The translations under genes were made by a program, and so were the position numbers. DNA of 64,000 nt, from assembly GCA_030272585.1 (NCBI GenBank), contig BSYQ01000002.1:3968001-4032000 (forward strand), in the 5' to 3' direction. Shown here piece by piece: positions 22,301 to 30,900 of the stretch; the stretch's first letter is position 1; every line of letters begins with the position of its first letter. Origin of the DNA: Bryopsis sp. KO-2023. Lineage: Eukaryota; Chlorophyta; Ulvophyceae; Bryopsidales; Bryopsidaceae. The notes beneath the pieces were generated by a model. It searched no databases and was not told the DNA's origin. It worked only from the letters and a program-made list of their open reading frames with translations.

Positions 22301-23198
22301 TGATGATGTGTTTGATTTCCCCTTTTTCTATCTGTCTTTTGATTCTGCCACTAGAACAAAAGGAAAGTTCTGTAGCTCCAGTGGGTTTGAGCTGATATTC
22401 AGGCATCACTGAGAGTGGTAATTTTACACTCTTTTTGCCCTTGTTGACTGTGATTATTCCTGACTTAAAATCCACTTTGGGATTGTAGTGTATGAGCCAG
22501 GGCAATCCCAGCAGGATTGGGTGATTTCTGTCTGGAAAGACATCAGCATCAAATGAGAGCTGGATCTTTCCACAGACAAATGGGATGCCATAACATCTCC
22601 CCACTGATTTCCTTTCTGTACCATCTAGAAACTTAACAGGAGTTTCTTGTGGTTTGTATTGCAGTCCCAGTTCCTTGACTGCATCCATGCTAATATAATT
22701 AGCAGTGGATCCTGTATCAATGTATGCTGTAGCTTTCTTTGCACCAATAAACCCTGCCAGTTCATATCCTCTATATGCTGCTGTAGCCTGAGCTACTGCA
22801 GTCTGAACTGGTTCCTTTCCCTCAACATTTCCTTCCACTCTAGTGGGTAAACTCACAGTGGCCTCTGTTTGTTTATCCACTCTCTTTTGAGACTGCTTTT
22901 TCTTTTGAATTAACACTCCTGGAGTGACCCCATCCAGTGTATATGCTTCCTGTTCTGTTGCAATAGGGGCTGCAACCACAGGTGTCTCTTGAACACCATC
23001 ATTTAGTGAGGCTGGTGTTTTTGTAGTGGGTTCTTTCATTTCAATATCATCTGGAGGCTTAGCTGACCCAACACTAGCCTCCTCTTTTAGTTTCCCTTCT
23101 TCAGGGCTTTCTGAGCTTGGAACAGTTTGGGACACTGTCTCACCCCATGCTCTGTGCTTCCACATAGAAAACACTTGAAGGATCCTCCCCTGGAGGGC
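19305..23198 (-). CDS. pol: Pol polyprotein: protease, reverse transcriptase, RNase H, integrase, chromodomain
   Basis: The frame is open from 23198 and lies -1 relative to gag. About 1290 residues are encoded from 23174, though translation should enter by frameshift near 23090. Domains in order, with positions counted from 23174: aspartic protease with DTGS at about 153; reverse transcriptase with the metal-binding FIDD motif at about 519-522 in LIFIDDLLIYS; RNase H with acidic residues near 668, 709 and 736; integrase zinc finger H869/H876/C906/C909; integrase core D939, D999, E1035 (a DD35E spacing); a GPF motif near 1175; and a chromodomain at about 1233-1285 with FLVVWKGYPLSEATWEP. A chromodomain joined to integrase defines chromoviruses, and it usually directs integration to marked chromatin. 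No frame breaks or missing catalytic residues are seen. A 255-base untranslated stretch separates the stop from the 3' LTR. Confidence 0.96.
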   Translation of the reverse strand, partial: ALQGRILQVFSMWKHRAWGETVSQTVPSSESPEEGKLKEEASVGSAKPPDDIEMKEPTTKTPASLNDGVQETPVVAAPIATEQEAYTLDGVTPGVLIQKKKQSQKRVDKQTEATVSLPTRVEGNVEGKEPVQTAVAQATAAYRGYELAGFIGAKKATAYIDTGSTANYISMDAVKELGLQYKPQETPVKFLDGTERKSVGRCYGIPFVCGKIQLSFDADVFPDRNHPILLGLPWLIHYNPKVDFKSGIITVNKGKKSVKLPLSVMPEYQLKPTGATELSFCSSGRIKRQIEKGEIKHIIMVVIRPEDESKTGVETIPEQREGDDLQKILQEDMDPRIKEVLTQYRKVFAKDLPKGVPPVRLGHEFRIDLEEGTEPMYRPLYKLSPLELDEVKRQLDYLLEMDFIEPSQSPFGAPILFVPKKDGGLRMCLDYRWLNKKTIKNRYPLPLPEEMIDRVHGAKYFTKIDLRSGYWQMPLREEDRPKTAFRSRFGHYQFKVLSFGLTNAPAQYMNMVNDIFKDMLDLFVLIFIDDLLIYSRSISEHVEHLAAVLARLQKYSLFAKATKSEICVKETDFCGFWLSEKGISAMDVKVKAIREWKPLKTVTDVRSFLGMVSFYRRFIPDFAKIAGPLHDLTKKDVMWEWGSAQEQAFQSLKTALMGKPVLIHPNPVKDYTVISDASGEATGGVLCQDHGSGLQPIAFCSRRLSKSEQNYSVYERELLGIAYCLMQWRHYLEGCPGLVTVFTDHQPLTNFMDQKMMSRPQARWLRAGHFLSIKPKIQYIQGKLNLVADALSRSLPAEQELKVVSSLQPSTEEITLWEQATLADVEIKDIYNQILDGERIPGYGINESGLLIYQTQDGLMKLWVPQELRMKVLTEGHDNQISGHLGIERTLELMSRKYYWDDMKKDVQEYVRTCEVCQQMKPELRAQKGLLQPIPVANKKWDQITTDLVTDLPPVDGFDSIAVFVDRLTKMVKFIPCSKTIDAPGYARIFFDHIFRNHGIPSVIISDRDTRFASKFWQELMRCVGTKVRMSTAFHPQTDGQSEVSIRTLENFLRPYVEEHPETWMQGLGMAEFAANNAVHTSTGYSPFYLMYGVHPQLPGDLLAGKAQAEAESVQEMISHMQEVINDAKNRYKTAQEKMRQQANKKRRDVQFQVGEKVLLSTKTLNLSVLKHIPVKIRRRYIGPFVIAAAVGSVAYRLVLPDGWKLHPVFHVSKLRKLQESSKFPREVMAPPAELDSEGEEEFEVEAVVRHKFSGRKRRFLVVWKGYPLSEATWEPQDNLLNASEILADYKRRVGIR

Positions 23199-25369
23199 CT
23201 AGATCCCATCTGACCTCTCTGCTGCACAGCTTTAACTGAGTTTGCTGCAAGAGGTAGTTGTGGTGTTGCAGCAGCTATCACTGCTGACATCTGTGTATTC
23301 CTTTGTCCAAATCTTCCTCTCCCTCTACCTCTGCCTCTAAAACTGCTAGTAGTGCCACCTCTACTGCCTATAGTTGCAGAGAGTCTTTGGACTGTGAGGA
23401 TGGCCTTATCCAGATCCCCATCACACAGGGTCATAACCTGTGCTTGCATATTCCTATCTGCTAGCCCATCCACAAAGGCAGCATACCTTTCTTCTTGAGG
23501 TAGGTTAGGGAGTCTAAACATCAGCTTTCTGAAGAGTCTGATGTAGCCTAAGGCAGTTCCAGTCTGCCTTAGAGTTCTTAATTGTTTTCTGGCAGTCTCT
23601 ATTAGGGAGACTGGCTCAAAAACATTCCTTAGTTCTTGAGTGAACTCTTGCCAGCTAGCATACTCTGCTTTTTCCTGATTCATGATCTGTATATCCATCA
23701 GGTTTAACCAGCTAAGTGCATCTCCCTGGAGATGTGACTGAAAACAGGATAACCAGTCTCTCTCTAAGATGTGTTGATTCTGCAACCATCTCTTCATTCC
23801 TAGTATCCATTCTGTTGCAGACATCCTTTCATCTCCTGTGAATTTCTCTGGGGGAGTGAGCTTAATCTGTTTGCTGTAAGGTCTATCAGGACCTTGTCCT
23901 GAACCTCCTGATGTGCCACTAGGATCTCTATCAGGTGGTCCTCCTCCTGGGGGACCTCCTCCATCACCTCCACCACCATCACCACCATTCCCTGGCCCTG
24001 GATGTCCAGAACCAGATGCTCTAGGCATGCCTGGTCTGTCTGGGCCATTTGGTCCATTTGATCCATTTGGATCCCCTGGATTTCCTCCAGGTGCACCACC
24101 ACTGGGTGCTCTTTGACTTGTTAACTGTTCAAAGGGATTTGGTGGTCTAATTCCCATTCCTGATGGTGCTGGGGTAGTACCTAAAGTAAAGGTAACTGGA
24201 GGTGCTATAGTTACTGCTGGTGGTTGCAGTATAGGGGGTGGTAAACCCATGGACAGTTGTTGTCCTGAAGTGAGGTCTATTAGACCTAAAGAAGAGGGTC
24301 CTGGAGGTACTGCTCCAGTACTTGTGGCAGGTATAACTTGCTGTACTGGTGGCTGACCAGATGTTGGGATATCCTGAGTTTGTCCCTCAGTTTCTCCTTC
24401 CTCTGTATTCTGTACTGTTTGTGTTGCTTGCATCATATGCACTTGCATCACTTGTGGAGGAATAGGTGCTCTCAGAATTCCATCCTTCATCCAGCCATCA
24501 ACTGCTTTCTGATAGTCTGGATCAGTTAAAGCCCATCTAGTCTCTTCTAGATCTGCTTTCTGTCCTTCAGCATTGTTATACTTGTCTTCAATAGCTGTGG
24601 TGGTTTCATCCACTGCTGTAGCTACCATTTTCTGAATGACTGCAGGATAGGAGTCCAATTCTCCTTGTAGTATGCTAGTCATTGTGTTTGTCATACTCTC
24701 CCTCTCTTCCATCAGCTGTTTTTGCATTCTTTGCATGTGCTGAGACACTTCATATAATTGGGCATTAATATCTTCCTGTTGTTTCTTTTGAACCAACATC
24801 AGTTGCTCCTGAAGAGCTAACTGCTTCTTCTGGAATAGTTCCAGCTCTGTTTGGTTCTTATTTTTCCACTGAGCCATGCCTACAGCATGTTCTTTTCCTG
24901 TGCTTCTCAACTGTTCACCAAGGTCCTTCAGTTGAGTGTTTGTATTTGCAGTGAGGCTTTGATAAAAGTCCTTTGCATGTAGCTCCTGAGTCTGCTGTAG
25001 TTTTCGACTCTGTTCTTCCAAACTGTGCACTAAGGCTGACTGCAACTCTTCCTTTAGAGTTGCCTGATGTAGCTCTGCTTGCTCTCTGTGTGTATAGAGT
25101 TCAACCTGGACTTGTTGAACCTGGTTCTGCATGGAGGTCAATGATTGCTGGAGATGGTTGGTTACTGTTCCACCCCAGACCTCAATCTGTCTTTGCATTT
25201 CAGTGTGATCAGAACCATTGATCTGTATATTCTGAATTTGCTGGTGCACCATTGGTTGCACTTCTGACCCTTCCATAACTTCGTCGCTTATCGCGACCAT
25301 GTCGCTTTCCGTAACAACCGGAACCAGAGCCATTCTGGTCGCTTGACTTTCAGTTGACTTTCCAGGCAA
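23087..25369 (-). CDS. gag: Gag capsid/nucleocapsid protein of the chromovirus
   Basis: The 760-residue frame starts 436 bases after the 5' LTR. The N-terminal third is rich in Gln and Glu with heptad-like spacing (about residues 40-260), suggesting coiled coils. A Pro/Gly/Thr-rich linker spans about 300-480 with Gly-rich runs. A retrotransposon Gag-type capsid segment follows at about 495-660 (PPEKFTGDERMSATEWILGM and on to FVDGLADRNMQAQV). An RG-rich patch (FRGRGRGRGRFGQ) precedes one CCHC zinc knuckle, CFLCGSTEHGVRQC, at about 733-746. The stop comes right after a G GGA AAC heptamer. At 760 residues it is longer than most Ty3/gypsy Gag proteins because of the coiled-coil and linker parts. 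It should assemble into cytoplasmic particles that package the RNA. Confidence 0.93.
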   Translation of the reverse strand: MPGKSTESQATRMALVPVVTESDMVAISDEVMEGSEVQPMVHQQIQNIQINGSDHTEMQRQIEVWGGTVTNHLQQSLTSMQNQVQQVQVELYTHREQAELHQATLKEELQSALVHSLEEQSRKLQQTQELHAKDFYQSLTANTNTQLKDLGEQLRSTGKEHAVGMAQWKNKNQTELELFQKKQLALQEQLMLVQKKQQEDINAQLYEVSQHMQRMQKQLMEERESMTNTMTSILQGELDSYPAVIQKMVATAVDETTTAIEDKYNNAEGQKADLEETRWALTDPDYQKAVDGWMKDGILRAPIPPQVMQVHMMQATQTVQNTEEGETEGQTQDIPTSGQPPVQQVIPATSTGAVPPGPSSLGLIDLTSGQQLSMGLPPPILQPPAVTIAPPVTFTLGTTPAPSGMGIRPPNPFEQLTSQRAPSGGAPGGNPGDPNGSNGPNGPDRPGMPRASGSGHPGPGNGGDGGGGDGGGPPGGGPPDRDPSGTSGGSGQGPDRPYSKQIKLTPPEKFTGDERMSATEWILGMKRWLQNQHILERDWLSCFQSHLQGDALSWLNLMDIQIMNQEKAEYASWQEFTQELRNVFEPVSLIETARKQLRTLRQTGTALGYIRLFRKLMFRLPNLPQEERYAAFVDGLADRNMQAQVMTLCDGDLDKAILTVQRLSATIGSRGGTTSSFRGRGRGRGRFGQRNTQMSAVIAAATPQLPLAANSVKAVQQRGQMGSRPSRGGSFKCFLCGSTEHGVRQCPKLFQAQKALKKGN
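23090..23096 (-). promoter_or_regulatory. G GGA AAC slippery heptamer for -1 frameshifting at the gag-pol junction
   Basis: The minus strand reads AAG GGA AAC TAA in the gag frame, so the heptamer GGGAAAC fits X XXY YYZ and abuts the gag stop codon at 23089-23087. Slipping one base back continues as GGG AAA CTA in the pol frame, which is open from 23198 onward. GGGAAAC is an established slippery sequence in several retroviruses. The downstream stimulatory structure has not been worked out here. Confidence 0.8.
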
Positions 25370-25740
25370 CGGTTACTGTCAACTGTAGACCGTTGACTTT
25401 CGCGCCACGACCTGTCCTTGCCGAACTGTGAACGGATAACCCACGTGCCCTTGCCGTGAGAGTTACTATACGTAATACTACTATACCCCTTCACGTCCGA
25501 CTCTAACCCTTCGAACCTGAGTACTACAGTTCGCTGACAGCGACGCAGGTTACAGGGTAACCTTTTTCCCAAACGTCCTGTCACACGACTGAACGTTGGC
25601 ACCCTCTTTTCTCTCTTTTTATGGGTGTGATTCTTTTCCAACGTTGCTACCACACGTTTTCCTTTTTTCCCGTTCACTGCGTTTGCCTTTTTTTTCCGTT
25701 TTCCCACGACCTTACGACTGGCGTTAAGCGCCTCGAACAA
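25288..25740 (-). other. Basic 150-codon open frame covering most of the chromovirus leader
   Basis: This frame starts 65 bases after the 5' LTR and overlaps the first 82 bases of gag in another frame. It is rich in Lys and Arg (for example SRKVVGKRKKKANAVNGKKG) and has no recognised domain. Upstream ORFs in retroelement leaders are usually chance or regulatory. It is listed because it is long for a leader and would sit upstream of the gag start; coding is not established. Confidence 0.25.
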
Positions 25741-25783
25741 ACCTGCTGGTCAAACCAGCGGAGAGCTCCAGTCCAGTCGGTTC

Positions 25784-25801
25784 CTTCGGGCTCCGAAACC
25801 A
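25784..25801 (-). other. Candidate primer-binding site
   Basis: Four T residues after the end of the 5' LTR, the minus strand reads TGGTTTCGGAGCCCGAAG. TGG complements the CCA end of a tRNA and the position is standard. The matching tRNA would end CTTCGGGCTCCGAAACCA. It does not resemble the initiator-methionine primer common in plant chromoviruses, and I cannot name the tRNA. Confidence 0.55.
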
Positions 25802-25805
25802 AAAA

Positions 25806-26319
25806 TGTTATCGCTCGGGAGGACTGACGTCCGCGAGCGACGTCTCCTATCTCGGGAAAGAGTGAGGCGGCGGCGGAACGGTCACACAAAATCGCACGGG
25901 TCACAGACTCGGGGTCACACAAACAGATCACTGAAAAGCAAGGTTACATCAAGCGTCCCATCATTTCAACTCCCAGTTCGACTTTCCCGAGGGTGACTAA
26001 CCACCCGTAACACTCCCACTACCCTGACTCACAGCCGCCAGTTCTACTCCTGACTCACTCACACACTCACACACAGGCCCAAACCGAAGCACGTTCCCAC
26101 TCAGACTCGAACCCAAGACCTCAGTCTCGCAAGTCCCAATCTGATTGATCGAACCATTGTCTTGACTCTGTGCTCTTGCGGTGGTTTCCTCGCTGTAGTT
26201 CAGTAGTACCTCCTTGGGAGGATGCTGTCATTCACCGGGGATGCATCTGACGCTTCACAGACGTCAGATGCATGACGCCTTTGACGTCTGACGTCCCTAG
26301 ACGTCAGCAGCTGGTATCA
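25806..26319 (-). repeat. 5' LTR of the chromovirus
   Basis: The 514-bp partner of 18536-19049, differing only at 26116. It carries the promoter for the element on the minus strand, including the same four-fold GACGTC cluster at 26260-26305. Confidence 0.97.
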
Positions 26320-26324
26320 CAACG
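26320..26324 (+). repeat. 5-bp target site duplication, right copy (CAACG)
   Basis: Matches 18531-18535 exactly and directly follows the LTR terminal CA. Confidence 0.95.
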
Positions 26325-27144
26325 AGAGAAAGGATAAGAGACGAGAAAAAGCGATATGACGACTAGATAATAAGCGAGGTGGTTGCAAAACAAGAGAGTC
26401 AATAAGTGAGTTGTTCAACAATAGCGAACAGGCATGATCGTGTGGATGCACAAATTTTAAGATTGGGTTGACTAGATAAAGAGGGTGTGGAAACTTTAGT
26501 CTCCACTTTAATAAATCTTTTCGATACCAACAACTAAGAGTGCTTTTTTTTTTCTTGGCAACACATCCACAAATCTCTATTTGCGATGGATAACGTCATG
26601 GTTAGCTAGTACAAGTACAAACATGTGTGTTGGTCGGCGGTGTTTGGATGCGAGGTTCGCTTGGACAAGTATATATTTGTTTCATGACAAACCCATTTTG
26701 TTAGATACATCGATAACCTCAATTATACGCATTATTACTGGCCATTCGCTAGCTTGCTCGTCAGACGCCAATTTACTATGGATCTTTTTCCTCTTTCTTC
26801 GCTCCACTTCAGTTTCGTCACGTGAGGCTGCAAACCTAGCTTATCGTACAACCGCTCATTGATCTGACATACACAGCACATCCATTGATTCATCAAGGGT
26901 TTTACTGGAAGAGCTATTGAGAATGGTTAGGGGGTCGTACCCAGAGGTAAAGAAGCAAGATTTGGGCGTCGAGATATTCGAACTCTTTTGGAGACATTTG
27001 TTGTTTTTCTTGGCGAATTTTGTATACGACAATGCCAAATCAAAGACGATTTTCAAGCGCGCTTAACACCATTGGGGCCGGGTCGAGTTCCAATCTGGTG
27101 GATTGCCTCATTGTCATTTGTTGCTTTGAGTAAATCGATACGAT
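26325..27144. other. Interval upstream of the Helitron-like remnant
   Basis: No conserved domain was recognised. Because the Helitron-like match starts at 27145 within its domain, this stretch may hold its decayed upstream part; several stops interrupt every plus-strand frame. Confidence 0.35.
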
Positions 27145-27725
27145 GTGGAGATGGTTAACAACGAGATCAGTTGTTGCCTTCCGCCGTTGCTGCCGCTCTC
27201 CAACGCGGATTCTAAGTTGTGTATACTGTTGTCAAAATGTATGCAACACACATGTTCCGACAAATGTTTGATTGAAGGGCGGGTGCGATGCAAATATGGA
27301 TTTCCGGGCTTGCCGTGTGATGAAACACATGTGTGTCCTATCACCGGTGATTGGATGTATCGAAGAGGACATTCATTGACGAAAGAATGATTTCGCATTC
27401 TCCGTTAGCGACTTTCATCTGGGATGCCCATCTGAATATGATGCGTTGTACCGGAACATTTATTGCGCTTTACTTGGCCAAGTATCTTTCGAAAACAGAG
27501 GCTTTTGGCTCATTGGATATGGACGAAGAAGACGTCGAAACCGTTGGACTGCCGTCTGACGTCACAATTGAAGACGCACAATTCCCAGGCCGTTTTTTCA
27601 AGGACCGAGTGATGGGTACTAGCGAGGTTGAGTTACACGGTTTGGGGCGAGAAACCGTGTTGAAAGAAGTGGTGGATTATATTCATTATGATCTTGCTGC
27701 AACATACAATATTCTGAAATCTTGA
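27145..27725 (+). pseudogene. Helitron-like Rep (helicase-like N-terminal) domain, frameshifted
   Basis: One frame (27145-27390) holds HTCSDKCL.EGRVRCKYGFPG..CDETHV, the Cys-rich C..KC.....C.YGFP block seen before the Rep core of Helitrons. After a frame break at about 27360 a second frame holds FIWDAHLNMM, then ALYLAKYLSKTEAFG and RVMGTSEVELHGLG. These match the usual order: L.WDAH.N, the A.YL.KY.SK tyrosine-containing motif, then R.MG..E. Helitrons use this HUH/Tyr endonuclease for rolling-circle transposition. The frame break and the absence of the rest of the Rep and helicase show a dead fragment. Confidence 0.6.
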
Positions 27726-27735
27726 AAATATTCTG

Positions 27736-28119
27736 ATGAGTGAGCACCTTGTGATTTATTGTTTTACATTATTGTTTTGCAAGGTGGCCGTACATATCGT
27801 AAAAAGAACGTTCGATGACATCTTCCATGAATTCGAACATGGCAAGAATAACGACCGGCCCCTAAAAGAGGGGCCCCCAGAGGGAGTTGAGAGGAGGACG
27901 TACGGCAAACTGAAAACAATATACGATTTGATCATAAAGGGCAAAGAAAAGGGACTACCGATTGAGAGACTAGAGGAGAAGCTTTGTGGGTTCCCCAATT
28001 TGAACATGATCAACAAGGTTATGACTCGGGTTGGTTCGAGTCGAGAACAATCAAAGAACAATGTCAACAAAAAGTGGATGATTTACAAGAGGAAAACAGT
28101 CAAACTCAACGTAGTTTAA
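27736..28119 (+). CDS. Unassigned ORF downstream of the Helitron-like remnant
   Basis: This 127-codon frame ends with a Lys-rich, hydrophilic stretch (ERLEEKLCGFPNLNMINKVM and following KWMIYKRK). I recognise no family. The frame opens close after the previous stop, and its first residues are hydrophobic and may not be translated. It could be a later piece of the same element or a separate relic. Confidence 0.25.
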   Translation: MSEHLVIYCFTLLFCKVAVHIVKRTFDDIFHEFEHGKNNDRPLKEGPPEGVERRTYGKLKTIYDLIIKGKEKGLPIERLEEKLCGFPNLNMINKVMTRVGSSREQSKNNVNKKWMIYKRKTVKLNVV

Positions 28120-29584
28120 GAGATAGGGTCAGTTGACGTCCGTCCAAGAATTTCGGTGGCACTCAAAGAAGAACGCGATTCACAAGCAAAACTTAATGGA
28201 GATCAATCGGTACCTCCCCCTGCAGTGAATATCCATACCAACAAAATAAACGAATACCCGTTTGAACAACCCACGGAGCTGTATCAATTCTTCAGTTGTT
28301 ACTAATGCAAATGATTGGAGCATGGTGAAATTGATGCGACGTGACAAACATACACCCATTCTTTTTCGACTGCGCTAGGTGTCCCCAGAGACCTATAACG
28401 GAACAAATCCGAATTTTCTACACATGCGCAAGATGTAAGACATCATTCATCTGCTCCCATGTATGGTTAAGCTCCTACTTGTACAAAAACACGAAGGCCC
28501 AAAGCCGTGTGCAAACGGATTTTCGTCCATATTCCTAAACTTGGCATCTGGGTCCTTTCACGCATTATCAATCTCATCCATATGCCAAAACGTGGCATGT
28601 CCATCATGTTACACTCGGGCTTCCAGAACATTCCAACCGCGTATTACAGCGACTGTTTGGTTGAAGAGGCGCTCCCAGTGGACCTCTGATGATGAACAGG
28701 GGCCTTTTTTTATCCCTTATGTAAATCGTAAACAAGGTTACATTTGGTCCAAAAATCGGTCGAGGATGCATCCCAATGTGATTATCTACAATAAATTGAT
28801 CGTGTCAACTTTGACGTGATTGGGCCACCTTGCTTGTTTCAACGTCGTATTTATAAGGTCTTAGTTATGATCACCCAAAGTGTAAACGTAGGAAAAGGTC
28901 TTGCCAACAGAAGTACAAGTACGATGGAGGCATGCAAAACTTATCTCGTGCTAATGAGAATGAAGTTGAGTGGACAAAAGTTGGTGGGGAAACCCCACGA
29001 TTTTCCCGACGTAACGTTCTTTGGGATGATATATACACTATGAGACGCGGCAGACATATGCTTAGTAGCTAAAATCTCAAACAACGAACATATGGTATGA
29101 TATGGTATGGAACTATACGCTAAGAAGGTTGAGAATGCTCTCAAATATATTACAAGAGATTTTTAGGGGTGCAAGAGTTTGTGGACATATCTAAGGTGCA
29201 CATATGAAGAACTTAGGAGGTTCCAAACTCTTTCCTCAAAGAAATTGAACGGTAGAAAAACGACAACCCGAAAGAGGGAGGAGAAGCTTATCCTTCGAGA
29301 CATAACCTTCGCATCGATTGAAAGAAAACATACAACGAAGAAAGAAACAGAGGATGGAGTGGTAGTGTTCTCTTTCAATCTAGAAATTTGACTGTGAGGC
29401 AACTTTAGTAGGAGCAAGAAGTGTGCAGAGGCGGTTTTGTAGGTTGAGTACACGGGGTTTGGGCTTGACGACTTATGAGTCTCTTGAAAAGATTCCTCTC
29501 TTAGCGTTTAGACCATGACCTAAAGAGTTGTAAAAAAAAAGAGTTGGGCAAAAACTTGAAACTCTCATGGACATCTGCCCGATT
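28120..29584. other. Degenerate interval with short Cys-containing ORFs
   Basis: Frames at 28341-28538 (CARC..., CARCKTSFIC) and 28463-28819 contain paired cysteines that hint at a broken zinc-binding segment, but they overlap in different frames and no family is recognisable. Nothing else is supported here. Confidence 0.3.
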
Positions 29585-29800
29585 TGATATAGCTAGGGAA
29601 AGAAACGATTATCGAAGGGCTGTTTGGGGCGATCTGCTTTCTTAATTTATAGAAACCCATACTCCAAAACTTTCTTAGGTCCTCTCATCGATTGTAAGAG
29701 AAAAAAAAAAAAAGCCAAAGCTCATCACATCACCATGGTAGAGAATCTCGCAATGTAAATGTTGCTGCAAGGCGCTAGCCTTCCACTTTGGGCAATTCCC
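29585..29800 (+). repeat. Left arm of a ~200-bp inverted repeat
   Basis: The sequence around TATAGAAACCCATACTCCAA, the AAGCCAAAGCTCATCACATC block and CGCTAGCCTTCCACTTTGGG is the reverse complement of 38617-38820 with moderate divergence. The arms enclose about 8.8 kb. They could be old transposon ends or two copies of a small repeat in opposite orientation. Confidence 0.65.
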
Positions 29801-29917
29801 ACACAAATGAACAGCTCGTTGAAAGGGAGAATTTGAGTGACCACAATAAGTTTAGCCGTATAATACACAAATTCAAGTCTCTTATGAAGATAATGTTTGT
29901 GGGCGCGGCTGTAATGT

Positions 29918-30674
29918 TTGTGGGCGGTGTTGCGCTCAGGATTACCGCAGCATCTATTTCAAGCCAAAACGCGGTACCTCCACGACCCCGTAAAGTTTTT
30001 GATAGATAAGTGCTTCCCCACCACCTTTGCCCATGTCGCATCACTTCTCCTTGAAAGAAACGGTGGCGGTTTTGCGGTGCTGGAGCCAGCGAGCGAGGTG
30101 CGGTCTCGTTGTGTCTGTGTGCGGGGTTTACAAAGAATGTCATTATTTTTTCAAGTGTTGCTTTATCGCTTGTTGTGCGGGGTGGAACAATCTCTGTGCG
30201 AGGCTGACCGGGTTATATCTGGGATAGGAGGGGTGTCGTCTTATGTTCGGCAGGCAGTTTTGCAAGTGGCGGATCTCGCAACCCAGGCAATGACGACCCC
30301 CGAACCCCTTCCCTCGGTGTCGAGGAGCAAAAAGCCCGTAATCAAGCAGACAATCGGGTACGAAGACGTGCTCTTTGTGACGTACACAAAGACCAAGACC
30401 GGGGAGCTGAAGAGGAGGCACCCCGGAAGAGCTAAGATTCTCGTGGTTGAACAAGGTAAGAAAATGTGTTTGTTATGTGCTAGGTGGTGTGTGTTGTGTG
30501 CGGGGATTGCTGTGCCAGGTTACTAACTTTTACAAGTTGTTTTTCCTCCCTTAAGGTCATCGCCGATTTCTGGCCTCACGAGATCGAAGGCGAACACAGG
30601 ATGCTGGCTCTTCGAAGGAAGTGGAAGTGTTGCAATCGTTGATGATAAGATTTAAGGATAAAAGTTTCGTTTAA
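29918..30674 (+). CDS. Spliced gene of unknown function (two exons visible)
   Basis: The first exon is open from 29918 to 30455 and contains a hydrophilic segment with SVSRSKKPVIKQTIGYEDVL and TYTKTKTGELKRRHPGRAKI. A clear intron follows at 30456-30555: donor GTAAGA, TACTAAC branch site at 30521-30527, pyrimidine tract, TTAAG acceptor. Splicing keeps the frame and adds HRRFLASRDRRRTQDAGSSK and more, up to the stop at 30672-30674. Without splicing the frame stops inside the branch site. The true start is uncertain, since another frame with a hydrophobic stretch is open at 29788-30009 and an upstream exon is possible. No known domain is recognised. The region is richer in GC than its surroundings. 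Confidence 0.5.
30456..30555 (+). other. Spliceosomal intron, 100 nt, with TACTAAC branch point
   Basis: The intron has a GTAAG donor, an exact TACTAAC with the branch A 29 bases before the AG, a T/C-rich tract and a TTAAG end. Frame is kept across the junction (phase 1). Confidence 0.6.
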
Positions 30675-30720
30675 AAGCTGCTATTGAGAATACTTCACGT
30701 GCCATACTCACTACACCGAG

Positions 30721-30900
30721 ATGAAGCTAGCGGAGCGAGCGATGGAATGGTATAACCAGGGGGTGCTGTCTAGCGTGGAGGTGATCCTGACGAACAAGTC
30801 CCCTGCCCAAGGAGAAGTGGAGAGAGTTCCAGGCCCGACCTTGGACCAGGCAAAGTTCCAGACGTGCCCCGTGTGCGCCAAGAAACCGACTCGCGCTTGA
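30721..30900 (+). CDS. Small 59-residue ORF with a CPVC pair
   Basis: An ATG at 30721 opens a clean frame with regular codon composition, MKLAERAMEWYNQGVLSSVE at the start and a CPVCAKK motif near the end. It follows the spliced gene by 46 bases in the same direction. The downstream stretch to about 31080 also looks coding but in shifting frames, so this may be one exon of a larger, broken gene. The family is unknown. Confidence 0.3.
   Translation: MKLAERAMEWYNQGVLSSVEVILTNKSPAQGEVERVPGPTLDQAKFQTCPVCAKKPTRA

Larger units (their letters stand above)
18536..26319 (-). mobile_element. Complete Ty3/gypsy chromovirus LTR retrotransposon
   Basis: The 7784-bp element lies on the minus strand. Two 514-bp LTRs differ at one base (18846 G against 26116 A), start TG and end CA, and are flanked by CAACG on both sides. 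Reading the minus strand, the order is 5' LTR, candidate primer-binding site, gag, -1 frameshift site, pol (protease, reverse transcriptase, RNase H, integrase, chromodomain), polypurine tract, 3' LTR. All coding frames are open and all catalytic residues that can be checked are present. The near-identical LTRs indicate a very recent insertion, so the element may still be active. Composition is more even and motif-rich than the decayed sequence around it. Confidence 0.97.

Noticed and set aside
23913..24116. Pro/Gly-rich plus-strand ORFs opposite gag
   Set aside because: Antisense shadow of the Gly/Pro-rich linker in Gag.
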